A stretch of DNA of 64,000 nt from Bradyrhizobium sp. ARR65 (GTDB lineage: Bacteria; Pseudomonadota; Alphaproteobacteria; Rhizobiales; Xanthobacteraceae): the NCBI RefSeq assembly GCF_000472385.1, contig NZ_AWZU01000007.1, positions 1 through 64,000 of the forward strand, in the 5' to 3' direction. Every line of letters begins with the position of its first letter. The first letter of the stretch is position 1. Shown piece after piece: positions 19,315 to 28,744 of the stretch. The position numbers and the translations under genes were made by a program. A model generated the notes under the pieces. That model had not been told where the DNA came from and did not search any database. It was given only the letters and a program-made list of their open reading frames with translations.

Positions 19315-19364
19315 GCACCCCGGGCGCAAGCCTCGATCGCAAAAGACGACATGTGGAAGCGGGA

Positions 19365-20558
19365 ATGTGGGAATCCATATTGACGGATTGGCTGAGCCTG
19401 ATCTTCCGCTGGCTGCATGTGGTGGCCGCGATCGCATGGATCGGCAGCTCGTTCTACTTCATCCATCTCGATCTCAGCCTGAAACCCAACGCTGACCTGC
19501 CGGGCGGCGTCCAGGGCGAGGCATGGCAGGTCCATGGCGGCGGCTTCTATCGCATCGTCAAATATCTGGTCGCGCCGGCAAAGCTGCCGGACGAACTGAC
19601 CTGGTTCAAATGGGAAGCCTATACGACCTGGCTGTCGGGCTTCGCGCTGATGGTCGTGGTCTATTATTTCAATGCCGATCTGTTTCTGGTCGACAAATCC
19701 GTTCTCGACCTCACGCCGCTGCAGGCGGGCCTGTTCAGTTTCGCAAGTCTTGTGCTCGCCTGGCTGCTCTATGAAGGCGCCTGCCGCTCGGGGCTCGCCA
19801 GGCATGAGCTTTCCTTCGCGCTGGGCGGCTATGTTTTCCTGGTGGCATTGACCTATGCCTTTACCCACGTCTTGAGCGGGCGCGGCGCCTTCAACCAGAT
19901 CGGCGCGATCATCGGCACCATCATGGTCGCAAACGTATTTCTCGTGATCATTCCGAACCAGAAGAAGATCGTGGCGGCGCTTTTGGCGGGAGGCTCGCCC
20001 GATCCCAAGCTCGGCAAGGCCGGCAAGGAGCGCAGTGTCCACAACAACTATCTGACATTGCCGGTCCTGGTGCTGATGATCAGCAACCATTATCCGCTGC
20101 TGTTCGCCACGCGTTATAACTGGCTGATTGTCGCGATCGTGCTCGCGCTCGGTCCGATCATCCGCCACTTCTTCAACGAGCGGCATGCCGGGCGCGCATC
20201 GCCATGGTGGGTGTGGGGCGTCGCCGCGGTCGGAATGATCGCCATCGGATTGTTGTCGGCGGCCGGGCCGCGCCAGCTCACGACGGGCGCTCTCCCGGCC
20301 GAACCCAGCTTTGCCAATGTGCAAGAGATCATCCTGTCGCGCTGCAGCATGTGCCACGCCGCCGAGCCGGTGTGGGCGGGCATCACCACCGCGCCGAAAG
20401 GCATTTTGCTCGACGATGCCGATCACATCCGCCGCAACGCCCGGCTGATCGGCCGCAATGCCGCTTGGGCGAGCGCAATGCCGCCCGGCAATGTCACGGA
20501 AATGACCGCGGACGAGCGCGCCCTGGTTGCGGCCTGGATCGCATCTGAAGTCCGCTGA
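19365..20558 (+). CDS. puuD: Membrane urate hydroxylase with C-terminal cytochrome c domain
   Basis: 397 aa. The N-terminal 290 residues contain eight hydrophobic segments and the urate hydroxylase motif FRWLHVVAAIAWIGSSFYFI. The C-terminus is a c-type cytochrome with a single CSMCH and a likely axial Met in WASAMPPGN. PuuD oxidises urate to 5-hydroxyisourate and passes electrons to the respiratory chain. The ATG at 19365 has GAAG and GGGA ahead of it. No other purine genes are adjacent. Confidence 0.9.
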   Translation: MWESILTDWLSLIFRWLHVVAAIAWIGSSFYFIHLDLSLKPNADLPGGVQGEAWQVHGGGFYRIVKYLVAPAKLPDELTWFKWEAYTTWLSGFALMVVVYYFNADLFLVDKSVLDLTPLQAGLFSFASLVLAWLLYEGACRSGLARHELSFALGGYVFLVALTYAFTHVLSGRGAFNQIGAIIGTIMVANVFLVIIPNQKKIVAALLAGGSPDPKLGKAGKERSVHNNYLTLPVLVLMISNHYPLLFATRYNWLIVAIVLALGPIIRHFFNERHAGRASPWWVWGVAAVGMIAIGLLSAAGPRQLTTGALPAEPSFANVQEIILSRCSMCHAAEPVWAGITTAPKGILLDDADHIRRNARLIGRNAAWASAMPPGNVTEMTADERALVAAWIASEVR

Positions 20559-20573
20559 CGGCTGTCCATCAAC

Positions 20574-20924
20574 TCACTTGCGGGATTTTCGCGCGCTTCC
20601 CACGGTCTGGGAATTTTCACTCTCCCCTTGCGCGTTTCGCGCGTCGCGCGCCATCTCAAGGCAGGTCAAGTACTCGACATAGCTGCCGGTGCCATCCATC
20701 GTGGTTTCGGACAGGCAACGCTGCCTGTCGCCGGCGGTGAACTGCGACCACTCCTTGTGCACCAGCTGAAGAGCCTGGTTCTCATCATCCTTGCAGTGAT
20801 CCTGGTTGGCACCGGTCCCACCCTCCAAGGAGCACTCGCGCGTAATGTCGAATTTCGGCACGTTGTCGGCAACAGGGGTGACGGGCAAGGCCGTGAGAAT
20901 GACGATCGGAAGGTGCATCAGCAT
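20574..20924 (-). CDS. Small conserved protein of unknown function, Cys-containing
   Basis: 116 aa. A short hydrophobic lead (MLMHLPIVILTALPVTPVA) may be a signal. The body has four cysteines (RECSLEGG, HCKDDE, RCLSETT, TCLEMA) that could form two disulfides. The ATG at 20924 has an excellent GGAGGA site 4 nt upstream, which decides it over 20936. I recognise the type as common in Bradyrhizobium, but no function is known to me. Confidence 0.7.
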   Translation of the reverse strand: MLMHLPIVILTALPVTPVADNVPKFDITRECSLEGGTGANQDHCKDDENQALQLVHKEWSQFTAGDRQRCLSETTMDGTGSYVEYLTCLEMARDARNAQGESENSQTVGSARKSRK

Positions 20925-21052
20925 GTCTTCCTCCATGTCGAAAGCTCGTTCCGGATCGCAAAAAGCCCGGCGAGATCAGCGGCAAAGGCTCACGCGAAAA
21001 AATCCGGCCGACGGTTATCGGTTCCATCTTCGGCGATTTGAACGGTTCAATT

Positions 21053-22846
21053 CTAGGATATTGCGCCCAGCACGCCGCGCGTGGCCTGGTCGATTTCCTC
21101 GACATAGCGGCGCCGCGCGTAGGATTCCGTCAGGAAGCCGATCACCTTGCGGCTGTTTTCCGACTCCAGCACGGCGAGCACCTCGGCCTCGGCGTCGTCG
21201 AAGATCTTCATCGCGGTCTTGACGTTCATTTCCGGCAACAGGCTGACATCGGCGTAACGCGCAAGCTCCACCACCTGGATCTCGTCCGCGATGGAATCGA
21301 GCTCGCCGGAAAACAGCTCGGGCAGCAGCACCAGGCCGCAATAATCATCGGAATTGTTGACCACCACGATTGCCGGCCGCGATCCCAGCACGAACTCGCG
21401 CCGGCAGGCCGCGATGCTGGTGGTGCTAGGAACCTTGCCGACGTCGGCGCGCATCATGCGCTCCACCGTGAGATTGCGCAGCCAGCCCACGTCGTTCGCG
21501 CTGCGGATGGTCTCGCCGCGAAGATGAAGGCGCCAGGTGGAGAACGAATGGCCGAACATGAAGCGGACGAAGATGCTGGTGACGATGCAGGCGGCCAGCA
21601 CGACCGCGGTGACATCGACGCTGCGCGTCATCTCCAAGACCAGGAACGACATCGTGAGCGGACCGCCGACGATCGCCACGCCCAAGGTCGCCATCCCCGT
21701 CAGCATGGCGACCAGGGGATCGACCGCGATGTCCAGCCCCGAAGCCTGCACCACCGCGGCATAGAACTTTCCGAGCAGGCTGCCCACGAACAGCGAGGCA
21801 AAGAACAGGCCGCCGCGGAAGCCCGATGACAGCGAGATCAGGCAGGCGATCACCTTGAGGGCGATCACGATGGCGATAAAGCCGATCGCCATCTCGCGAT
21901 GCAGATCCAGCACCATGGCGCCGTGGCCGGCCGCCAGCACTTGCGGCGTGACGATCGCAAGCCCGCCGACGCACAGGCCCCCGATCACCGGCCTGATCCA
22001 GACCGGCAGCTTCGGATGCGCAAACACGCGCTCGAACCACACCGAGCTGCGCATGACGGCAATTCCGATCGCCGCGGAAATCAACGCCAGCACGATCAGG
22101 GCCAGATATTGTTCGAGGCCGACGCTGTTGACGTGGGGCACTTCCAGCGAATACGGCGCGCCCCCGAGATACTGCGCGGTCAGGGCCGCCGACAACGATG
22201 CCGCAAGGATCGGCGCCGCGCTGCCGACCGAATAGACCCCGACGATCAGCTCGCACGCATAAAACGCGCCGGTGATCGGCGCCCCGAATGCCGCCGCGAT
22301 GGCGCCCGCCGCACCGCAACCGACGATCAGGCGGAGGTCGTTGCGGCGCAAATTGAGGACCTGTCCGAGCAGCGAGGCCGCGCCCGAGCCGATCTGGGTG
22401 TAACCGGCCTCCAATCCGACCGACGCGCCGCAACCGTTGGAGACCAGGGTCTGTCCGCTCACCACCATGCTGTCGCGCAGCGACAGCCGGCCGCCACGCA
22501 GCGCGTTGGCCTCGATCGGGTCGACCGCATTGGCGATCTTCCAGCGCCGGCGCAGCCATTCCATGATACCGAGCGAGAGCCCGCCGATGGCCGGTGCGAT
22601 CATGGCAGTGACCGGGTTGACCCAGGCGTTCGCGCTCAGGCGCACGTCGATCGGGATGCCGTAGATCAGGACATGGGCGATCTGGGCGATCTCGCTCATC
22701 AAGGTCACGATGGCGCCGGCGACAACCCCGACCACCAGCGCCAGCGGGATCAGATAGAATTCATTGCTGCGCAGAAGCGCGCGCAGGCGTGTCAGCACCC
22801 GGTTCGAGCTCTTCCGATCGATGATTTGCGCGATCTGTGCGAGCAC
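21053..22846 (-). CDS. ClC-family chloride channel/transporter with C-terminal regulatory region
   Basis: 597 aa. The membrane part (about residues 25-440) has the ClC arrangement, including GASVGLEAGYTQIGSGAAS (the gating-glutamate loop, with Glu kept) and GAPITGAFYACE. The last 140 residues resemble paired CBS-like regulatory modules. It exchanges or conducts anions across the inner membrane. Ten nt separate it from the aldolase gene, so the two may be co-transcribed. Confidence 0.88.
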   Translation of the reverse strand: MLAQIAQIIDRKSSNRVLTRLRALLRSNEFYLIPLALVVGVVAGAIVTLMSEIAQIAHVLIYGIPIDVRLSANAWVNPVTAMIAPAIGGLSLGIMEWLRRRWKIANAVDPIEANALRGGRLSLRDSMVVSGQTLVSNGCGASVGLEAGYTQIGSGAASLLGQVLNLRRNDLRLIVGCGAAGAIAAAFGAPITGAFYACELIVGVYSVGSAAPILAASLSAALTAQYLGGAPYSLEVPHVNSVGLEQYLALIVLALISAAIGIAVMRSSVWFERVFAHPKLPVWIRPVIGGLCVGGLAIVTPQVLAAGHGAMVLDLHREMAIGFIAIVIALKVIACLISLSSGFRGGLFFASLFVGSLLGKFYAAVVQASGLDIAVDPLVAMLTGMATLGVAIVGGPLTMSFLVLEMTRSVDVTAVVLAACIVTSIFVRFMFGHSFSTWRLHLRGETIRSANDVGWLRNLTVERMMRADVGKVPSTTSIAACRREFVLGSRPAIVVVNNSDDYCGLVLLPELFSGELDSIADEIQVVELARYADVSLLPEMNVKTAMKIFDDAEAEVLAVLESENSRKVIGFLTESYARRRYVEEIDQATRGVLGAIS

Positions 22847-22855
22847 CGGGGCGTC

Positions 22856-23575
22856 CTATTGGTCCGAATTGCGGTCCGTATGTCCGTAGCCAACCATCTT
22901 CTGCCGAACCCGTTCGATCTCGTCGCTATCGAGTAACGGCGGCTTTCCGATCTGCAAGCACCCATGATATTGCCGCGCCAGCGTCTCGACCTCCACGGCC
23001 AGCCAAAGCGCGCGGTCGAGCGAGGGGCCGATCGCAATCATGCCGTGGTGGTCGAGCAGGCAGGCGAACCGGCCCTCCAGGGCCTTGACCGCATATTCCG
23101 ACAACTCTGGCGTGCCGAACGTGGCGTATGGCGCGCAACGGATGTTGTCGCCGCCGGCGGCGGCTATCATGTAATGGACCGGCGGGATGTCCAGACCCAT
23201 GATCGCCAGGATCGTCGCATAGGTCGGATGGGCGTGGACCACCGCGTGAATTTCCGGCCGGGCGCGCAGGATGTCGAGATGAAAGCGCCATTCGCTGGAA
23301 GGCCGCTGGCCTTCCGCGAACGAGCCGTCCATCGCCATGAACACTATCTGTTCCGGGGTCATCCAGTCGTATGGCACGCTGGTCGGCGTGATCAGCATGC
23401 CCTCGCCGTGACGGACACTAATGTTGCCTGACGTGCCCTGGTTGATGCCGAGCGCATTCATCCCGCGGCAAGCATCGATAATGGCCTGCCGCTTCTCATT
23501 CTCGGCCCCGCTGATCGCATACCGTAATTTGGTTGCGCCGCGGGCCCTTTTTGAGGCGGAAATCTTGGGGCTCAT
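22856..23575 (-). CDS. Class II aldolase/adducin family protein
   Basis: 239 aa of the L-fuculose-phosphate aldolase fold. Zinc-ligand histidines are visible in AVVHAHPTYAT and LLDHHGMIAIG, and the phosphate-binding loop in GTSGNISVR. It likely cleaves or decarboxylates a short sugar or sugar-acid. Start set at ATG 23575; 23617 is in frame, and neither has a strong ribosome site. Substrate unknown. Confidence 0.82.
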   Translation of the reverse strand: MSPKISASKRARGATKLRYAISGAENEKRQAIIDACRGMNALGINQGTSGNISVRHGEGMLITPTSVPYDWMTPEQIVFMAMDGSFAEGQRPSSEWRFHLDILRARPEIHAVVHAHPTYATILAIMGLDIPPVHYMIAAAGGDNIRCAPYATFGTPELSEYAVKALEGRFACLLDHHGMIAIGPSLDRALWLAVEVETLARQYHGCLQIGKPPLLDSDEIERVRQKMVGYGHTDRNSDQ

Positions 23576-23713
23576 TGCCGCAGATAATGGTGCAACGCGG
23601 TGCGGGTCAAGCCGCATAAAGCGAGCGAGAATTCAAAAAACCGAAGCGTTCATTAGCCATTCAGCATGCTGCGCGACGCACGGCGAACCGCCTCCTTTCG
23701 ACCTTCGGACCCG

Positions 23714-24013
23714 TCATGATTTGTCACCGAAGCCGCGCGCCAATATCACCACCGCATCCGCGCCGGCTTTGCGGTCCGCGGCAATCTCGGCATATTCGGC
23801 CGACTCCTGAAACTCCAGCGCGGCGGCACTGTCCGGAAACTCGAGCACGACCACCTTGTCGCGCTCGAAGCGTCCTTCCAGCACCTGTGGCCGTTCATCG
23901 GCGATCACTACTCTGCCCTTGAACTTGCGAAAGACGTCGAAGAAGCGCGACTGGTAGCGATCGTAAAGCTCGCGACGGGTGAATTTGAGTTGCGCGATGA
24001 TGTAGACGGCCAT
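23714..24013 (-). CDS. DUF1330 family protein
   Basis: 99 aa with the DUF1330 pattern: AVYIIAQLKFT at the start, PQVLEGRFERDKVVVLEFPD in the middle, and a ferredoxin-like dimeric alpha-beta fold expected. The ATG at 24013 has GGAAA upstream. It lies 55 nt after aapM on the same strand, so it may be the last gene of the transporter transcript. Biochemical role unknown. Confidence 0.8.
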   Translation of the reverse strand: MAVYIIAQLKFTRRELYDRYQSRFFDVFRKFKGRVVIADERPQVLEGRFERDKVVVLEFPDSAAALEFQESAEYAEIAADRKAGADAVVILARGFGDKS

Positions 24014-24068
24014 GGCGTTTCCAATCAAACAATGATGTCGCTGAGTGGACGAGAAGCGGGCGGGCTCG

Positions 24069-25193
24069 TCAAGCCTTCGGCCTGCCCTGCGCCTCCAGAT
24101 GCCGGCTGTAGCGCGACATCGCAAAGCAAAACGCGAAATAGATTATCCCGACGAAAACATAGACCTCGACGCTGAACGACTGCCAGGCCGGATCGATGAT
24201 TGCGGTCTTGGCCGTCGTGAGCAGATCGAAAATGCCGATGATCAGCACGAGGCTGGTATCCTTGAAAAAGGCGATGAACGTATTCACCAAGGGCGGAATC
24301 ACGTGCCGGATCGCCTGCGGCAGGATGATGAGGCGATGCTTCCGCCAATAGGACAGGCCGAGCGCGTCGGCGGCCTCGTGCTGGCCCCGCGGCACCGCCT
24401 GCAAGCCGCCGCGAATGACTTCGGCAAGGTAGGCGCCAGCGTAGAGCACGATCGCGATTTGCGCTCGCAAGAGCTTGTCGATGTTGACGCCATCAGGCAT
24501 GAACAGCGGAAACATCACGCTGGCCATGAACAACAGGCTGATCAGCGGCACGCCGCGGATCAGCTCGACGTAAAGCACGCAGAGCGAGCGGATCGCGGGC
24601 AGTTTTGAGCGGCGGCCGAGCGCCACGACGATCCCGAGCGGAAAGCCGAACGCGAGCCCGAAGGTCGCCAGGATCAGCGTCACCGGCAGACCGCCCCAGC
24701 GGTCCTGCGAGACGAAGGGCATGCCGAGCACGCCGCCCCACATCAGAACGCCGATGAGGACCAGCGCGGCCACCCAGATATAAACCAGCTCGCGCCGCCA
24801 AAAGCCGCGGCGGCTCGACACGTAGAACAGCGCGATGAACACCAGTGTCGCAGCCGCCGGCCGCCACTGCTGGTCGAACGGATAGGTGCCGAACAGGATG
24901 AAACGATATTTCTCGGGGATTACAGCCCAGCAGGCGCCGAGCCCACGCACCGCGCGGCAGGCGCTGGTGTTGTTGCCGGGCACCGTCCAGACGGCATCCC
25001 AAAGGCCCCATTGCACGAAGCTGATCAGCGCCTTGGCGAGCAGCAAGATCAGCAGCAGCGTGATGATGCTCGAGCCGATCGAGGAGAACAGATTGGCGCG
25101 CAGCCAGCGCAGTGCGCGCTGCCCTGCTCCCCAGCCCGATTGCACCTGGCCGAACGAGCGAGGATTTCGCGGGGCTTCCAGCGCCGAGCTCAT
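24069..25193 (-). CDS. aapM: Amino acid ABC transporter permease, AapM-like
   Basis: 374 aa. The C-terminal half is a His/Glu/Gln-family permease with the inner-membrane loop EAADALGLSYWRKHRLIILP. The N-terminal half contains extra membrane segments, as in AapM of the general L-amino acid permease. It starts 2 nt after the stop of aapQ. The ATPase AapP, which usually follows, is missing here. Confidence 0.87.
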   Translation of the reverse strand: MSSALEAPRNPRSFGQVQSGWGAGQRALRWLRANLFSSIGSSIITLLLILLLAKALISFVQWGLWDAVWTVPGNNTSACRAVRGLGACWAVIPEKYRFILFGTYPFDQQWRPAAATLVFIALFYVSSRRGFWRRELVYIWVAALVLIGVLMWGGVLGMPFVSQDRWGGLPVTLILATFGLAFGFPLGIVVALGRRSKLPAIRSLCVLYVELIRGVPLISLLFMASVMFPLFMPDGVNIDKLLRAQIAIVLYAGAYLAEVIRGGLQAVPRGQHEAADALGLSYWRKHRLIILPQAIRHVIPPLVNTFIAFFKDTSLVLIIGIFDLLTTAKTAIIDPAWQSFSVEVYVFVGIIYFAFCFAMSRYSRHLEAQGRPKA

Positions 25194-25195
25194 GA

Positions 25196-26383
25196 TCAGC
25201 GCTCCACCAGCGCAATGCGCGCGTTGTACCAGTTCATGAACAGGCTGATGCCCAGGCTGATGGTCAGGAACACCGCCATGATCAGCGCAATCGCCTCGAT
25301 TGCCTGTCCTGTCTGATTAAGCGTCGTGTTCGCGATCGAGACGATGTCCTGATAGCCGATTGCGACGGCAAGCGAGGAGTTCTTGGTCAGATTGAGATAC
25401 TGGCTGGTCATAGGCGGCACGATGACGCGCAGCGCCTGGGGCAGGACAATGTGCTTGAGCACAAAGCTGCGGCGCAGACCGAGCGCGAGCGCGGCGTCCC
25501 ATTGGCCCTTCGGGACTGCCTGAATGCCGCTGCGAACGATCTCGGCGATGAAGGCCGAAGTGTAGGTGACAAGCGCGATCAGCAGCGCGAAATATTCCGG
25601 TGCGAGCGTCAGCCCGCCGACGAAGTTGAATCCGCGCAGCTCGGGCAGCGTCACGGTCCAGAACACGCCGAGAGCCCACGACACCAAAGCCGGTGCGGCG
25701 ATGACAAGAACGAGGCCGTAGGGCCAAACGTAACGCGGCTTACCGTCCTGCATCTGTCGCGCGATCAGATAACGGCGCAGCAAATAGAACACGAGGAGCC
25801 CGACCGCGGCCGTGCCGAGTACCCAAAGCTGCCCCTCTCCGATCGGGATCGACGGCAACATCAGCCCGCGGTTTGAGAGATAGACGCCTTCGATCGGTCT
25901 CCAGGCGGCGCGCGCCCCTGGAAGACCCTGCATCAGCACGTACCAGAACAGGAGTTGCAGCAGCAGCGGAACGTCGCGCAGCACCTCCACGTAGACCGCG
26001 GCCAGCCGCGACAGCAGCCAGTTGGCCGACAGCCGCGCGATCCCGATCATTGTGCCGAGCACCGTCGCGAGCATGATCCCGATCACCGCGACGCGGAGCG
26101 TATTGACGATGCCCACCATGAAGGCGCGCAGGTAAGTGTCCCTCGGGCTGTAGGACAGCCAGGTGTCGGTAATCGGCATGCCGGCCTCACGGCCGAGAAA
26201 GGCAAAGCCAGTCGAGATGCGGCGCACCGAGAGATTGTGAACGGCGTTCGACCAGAGCCAGGCCACCACGGCGATCGCGATTCCGACCACCAGGATCTGC
26301 CAGAGCAGGCCGGTAAACGCCTCGCTGCGCAGCGAGATGCGCAAGCGCTTCCGGGGCGGCAGTTTGGGCGTGGCGGTCGTCAC
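25196..26383 (-). CDS. aapQ: Amino acid ABC transporter permease, AapQ-like
   Basis: 395 aa with about eight membrane segments and the permease loop WDAALALGLRRSFVLKHIVLP. Size and layout match AapQ of the AapJQMP system. It is the first gene of the leftward arm and is divergent from the RpiR-type regulator over 96 nt that contain candidate operator half-sites. Confidence 0.87.
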   Translation of the reverse strand: MTTATPKLPPRKRLRISLRSEAFTGLLWQILVVGIAIAVVAWLWSNAVHNLSVRRISTGFAFLGREAGMPITDTWLSYSPRDTYLRAFMVGIVNTLRVAVIGIMLATVLGTMIGIARLSANWLLSRLAAVYVEVLRDVPLLLQLLFWYVLMQGLPGARAAWRPIEGVYLSNRGLMLPSIPIGEGQLWVLGTAAVGLLVFYLLRRYLIARQMQDGKPRYVWPYGLVLVIAAPALVSWALGVFWTVTLPELRGFNFVGGLTLAPEYFALLIALVTYTSAFIAEIVRSGIQAVPKGQWDAALALGLRRSFVLKHIVLPQALRVIVPPMTSQYLNLTKNSSLAVAIGYQDIVSIANTTLNQTGQAIEAIALIMAVFLTISLGISLFMNWYNARIALVER

Positions 26384-26399
26384 AGCACAGGAATCCTCT

Positions 26400-26480
26400 T
26401 GAAACAGCGATTTCCGGCCATGCGCTTGCGGCGCGCGTCAAATGTTGCACCGTTCCTTCAACTATGCAACAAATGTTTCA
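26400..26480. promoter_or_regulatory. Candidate RpiR operator: four TG(C/A)AACA half-sites
   Basis: In the divergent gap lie TGTTGCA (26443-26449) and TGCAACA (26465-26471), an inverted pair, and TGAAACA (26400-26406) with TGTTTCA (26474-26480), a second inverted pair of a one-base variant. Two half-sites overlap or abut the regulator start. The symmetry fits a dimeric or tetrameric regulator such as the RpiR protein encoded next to it. Confidence 0.5.
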
Positions 26481-27367
26481 TGGCCGGCCTCCTGAAATTG
26501 CAGCCCACACGATCCTCGCCGCTGAGCGAACTCTGCAGCGCCTTGCCCTCGCTCCCGCTGCGGCTGCAGGAGGTCGGACGGTTCGTCGCCGCCAACGATT
26601 ATGACGCCACCACCCGCTCGATGCGCGATCTCGCGGCGGAGGCCGGCGCCGATCCCGCCGCCTTCACGCGGCTCGCCAAGGCGCTGGGCTATTCGGGGTG
26701 GGACCAGCTTCGCGCCGCGCTGACCGAGGCGCGGCGGCCGTCGCAAGCCTCGCCGTTCTCGGGCCGCGCCAAGGGGCGTCGCCACGGCCCCGATTCCGAC
26801 GTTGCGCTGATCAATGCGAAGCTCGAAGCCGAAGCGGCCGGCCTCACGCGTATCTCGGCGGCGTCGATTGCAGACGCGGCCAAGGCGCTGCACACAGCCA
26901 GGCGCATCTGGATCGCCGGTTTCCGAAGCTGCCGCAGCGTTGCGGAACTGCTCAACTATGAGCTGCGGCTGTTTCGCCCGGACGAGGTGCAATTGGTCGG
27001 CGGTTCGGGGCCGGAGGATCTCGACCTCGGCGCCTTTCGTGCGGGCGAGGCCGTCGTGGTGATCGGCTTTGCGCCCTACTCTCGCGCCAGCGTGTTGTCC
27101 GCCCGTGCCGCGCATGGCGCCGGCGCCACGCTGATCGCGATCGCGGATTCGCCCGCCGCGCCGATGGCGGAAGGCGCCGATCATGTGCTGCTCTACGAGG
27201 CCGCCGCTTCGCCTGGATTTTTCCCCAGCCTCACCGGCGCGATCGCAATTGCGCAACCGCTTGCGGCGGTGACGTTTTCGCTCGGCGGGGCAAGCGCACG
27301 AAAGCGCCTTCGGGAGACCGAGGCGCGCCTTGCCGCAACCTCGCAATATGTCGCGGAGAAAGGTTGA
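26480..27367 (+). CDS. RpiR-family transcriptional regulator
   Basis: 295 aa. The N-terminal helix-turn-helix (SMRDLAAEAGADPAAFTRLA) is followed by a SIS domain (about residues 130-270; VVIGFAPYSRASVLSARAAH). The SIS domain in this family senses a phosphosugar or related metabolite. Start at 26480; no strong ribosome site is visible. It heads the rightward operon of aminotransferase, AapJ and racemase-like genes and probably controls both arms. Confidence 0.85.
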   Translation: MAGLLKLQPTRSSPLSELCSALPSLPLRLQEVGRFVAANDYDATTRSMRDLAAEAGADPAAFTRLAKALGYSGWDQLRAALTEARRPSQASPFSGRAKGRRHGPDSDVALINAKLEAEAAGLTRISAASIADAAKALHTARRIWIAGFRSCRSVAELLNYELRLFRPDEVQLVGGSGPEDLDLGAFRAGEAVVVIGFAPYSRASVLSARAAHGAGATLIAIADSPAAPMAEGADHVLLYEAAASPGFFPSLTGAIAIAQPLAAVTFSLGGASARKRLRETEARLAATSQYVAEKG

Positions 27368-27370
27368 ACC

Positions 27371-28720
27371 ATGGCCGCTCGCAACAGCCGCGTGCTGCAC
27401 CGAAGCCTGCGCGAAACCCCGCCGCTCGCGATCGGCGGCGAGGGCGTCTGGCTGATCGCTAGGGATGGCCGACGGGTTCTCGATGCATCAGGCGGCGCGG
27501 CTGTTTCGTGCCTGGGTCATCAGCATCCGCGCGTCCTCGACGCGATCGCGAGGCAGGCGTCAAAGCTCGCCTATGCACACACCGCATTCTTCTCCTCCGA
27601 GCCCGCGGAGGAATTGGCCGATCTTCTCGTCGGCCACGAGCCCGGCGGCCTCGGCTATGCTTATTTGGTCAGCGGCGGGTCGGAAGCGATCGAGGCCGGC
27701 ATCAAGCTGGCGCGGCAATATTTCATCGAGCGCGGCGAGGCGCAGCGCCGCCACTTCATCGCGCGTCGACAGAGCTATCATGGCAATACACTGGGCGCGC
27801 TAGCCGCAGGGGGCAATGCCTGGCGTCGCGAGCCCTATGCGCCGCTGTTGTCATCGGCTTTCAGCCACGTGACGCCGGCCTTCGCCTATCACGAACGGCG
27901 CGACAGCGAGACGGACGCTGATTTTGTCGCGCGGCTGGCGGCCGAGCTCGAAGCCGAATTCCAGCGGCTGGGACCCAAAACGGTGGCGGCGTTCATCGCG
28001 GAGCCGGTCGTCGGGGCCACCGCCGGCTGCGTGCCGGCGCCTGAGGGCTATTTTCGGCGCGTGCGCGAAATCTGCGACCGTTATGGTGCGCTCCTTGTCC
28101 TGGATGAAGTGATGTGCGGCATGGGCCGCACCGGCACCATAAATGCCTGGGAGCAGGAAGGCGTCGCACCCGACATTCAGGCAATCGCCAAAGGCCTCGG
28201 CGGCGGCTACCAGCCGATCGGCGCGATGCTCGCGCGCGGCGAGATCGTCGAGACGATCCGCCAAGGCTCCGGCGCCTTCCAGCATGGCCACACCTATCTG
28301 GCGCATCCGCTCGCTTGCGCGGCCGCGCTCGAAGTGCAGCGCGTCATCCGCGACGAAAACCTTCTGGATCAGGTCAGAGAACGCGGCAAGCAGCTTGAAC
28401 AGCGCCTGACCGAACGCTTTGGCAACCACCGCCATGTCGGAGATATCCGCGGCCGCGGCCTGTTCCAGGCCATCGAGCTGGTGGCCGATCGCGCAACAAA
28501 GGCGCCGTTCGATCCCGCGCTCAGGCTGCACCAGAAGATCAAGGCGGCCGCACTCGCGGAAGGACTTGCCTGTTATCCGGGCGGCGGGACCGTGGATGGC
28601 CGCAGCGGCGACCACGTGCTGCTAGCGCCGCCCTATATCGCGACGCAGCACGACATCGACATGATTGTCGACAGGCTCGGGGGCGCGGTCGACAGCGCAT
28701 TGCGAAGCATCAATCAATAA
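27371..28720 (+). CDS. Class III (PLP) aminotransferase
   Basis: 449 aa of the omega-amino acid/acetylornithine aminotransferase fold. The cofactor aspartate region is LLVLDEVMCGMGRTG, and the Schiff-base lysine lies in QAIAKGLGGGYQPIG. AAAGG precedes the ATG, 3 nt after the regulator stop. The context with an amino-acid uptake system and a racemase-like enzyme suggests it deaminates the imported amino acid. The true amino donor is not readable from sequence. Confidence 0.88.
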   Translation: MAARNSRVLHRSLRETPPLAIGGEGVWLIARDGRRVLDASGGAAVSCLGHQHPRVLDAIARQASKLAYAHTAFFSSEPAEELADLLVGHEPGGLGYAYLVSGGSEAIEAGIKLARQYFIERGEAQRRHFIARRQSYHGNTLGALAAGGNAWRREPYAPLLSSAFSHVTPAFAYHERRDSETDADFVARLAAELEAEFQRLGPKTVAAFIAEPVVGATAGCVPAPEGYFRRVREICDRYGALLVLDEVMCGMGRTGTINAWEQEGVAPDIQAIAKGLGGGYQPIGAMLARGEIVETIRQGSGAFQHGHTYLAHPLACAAALEVQRVIRDENLLDQVRERGKQLEQRLTERFGNHRHVGDIRGRGLFQAIELVADRATKAPFDPALRLHQKIKAAALAEGLACYPGGGTVDGRSGDHVLLAPPYIATQHDIDMIVDRLGGAVDSALRSINQ

Positions 28721-28744
28721 TCGATCACTTAAGGGGAGACGCCA

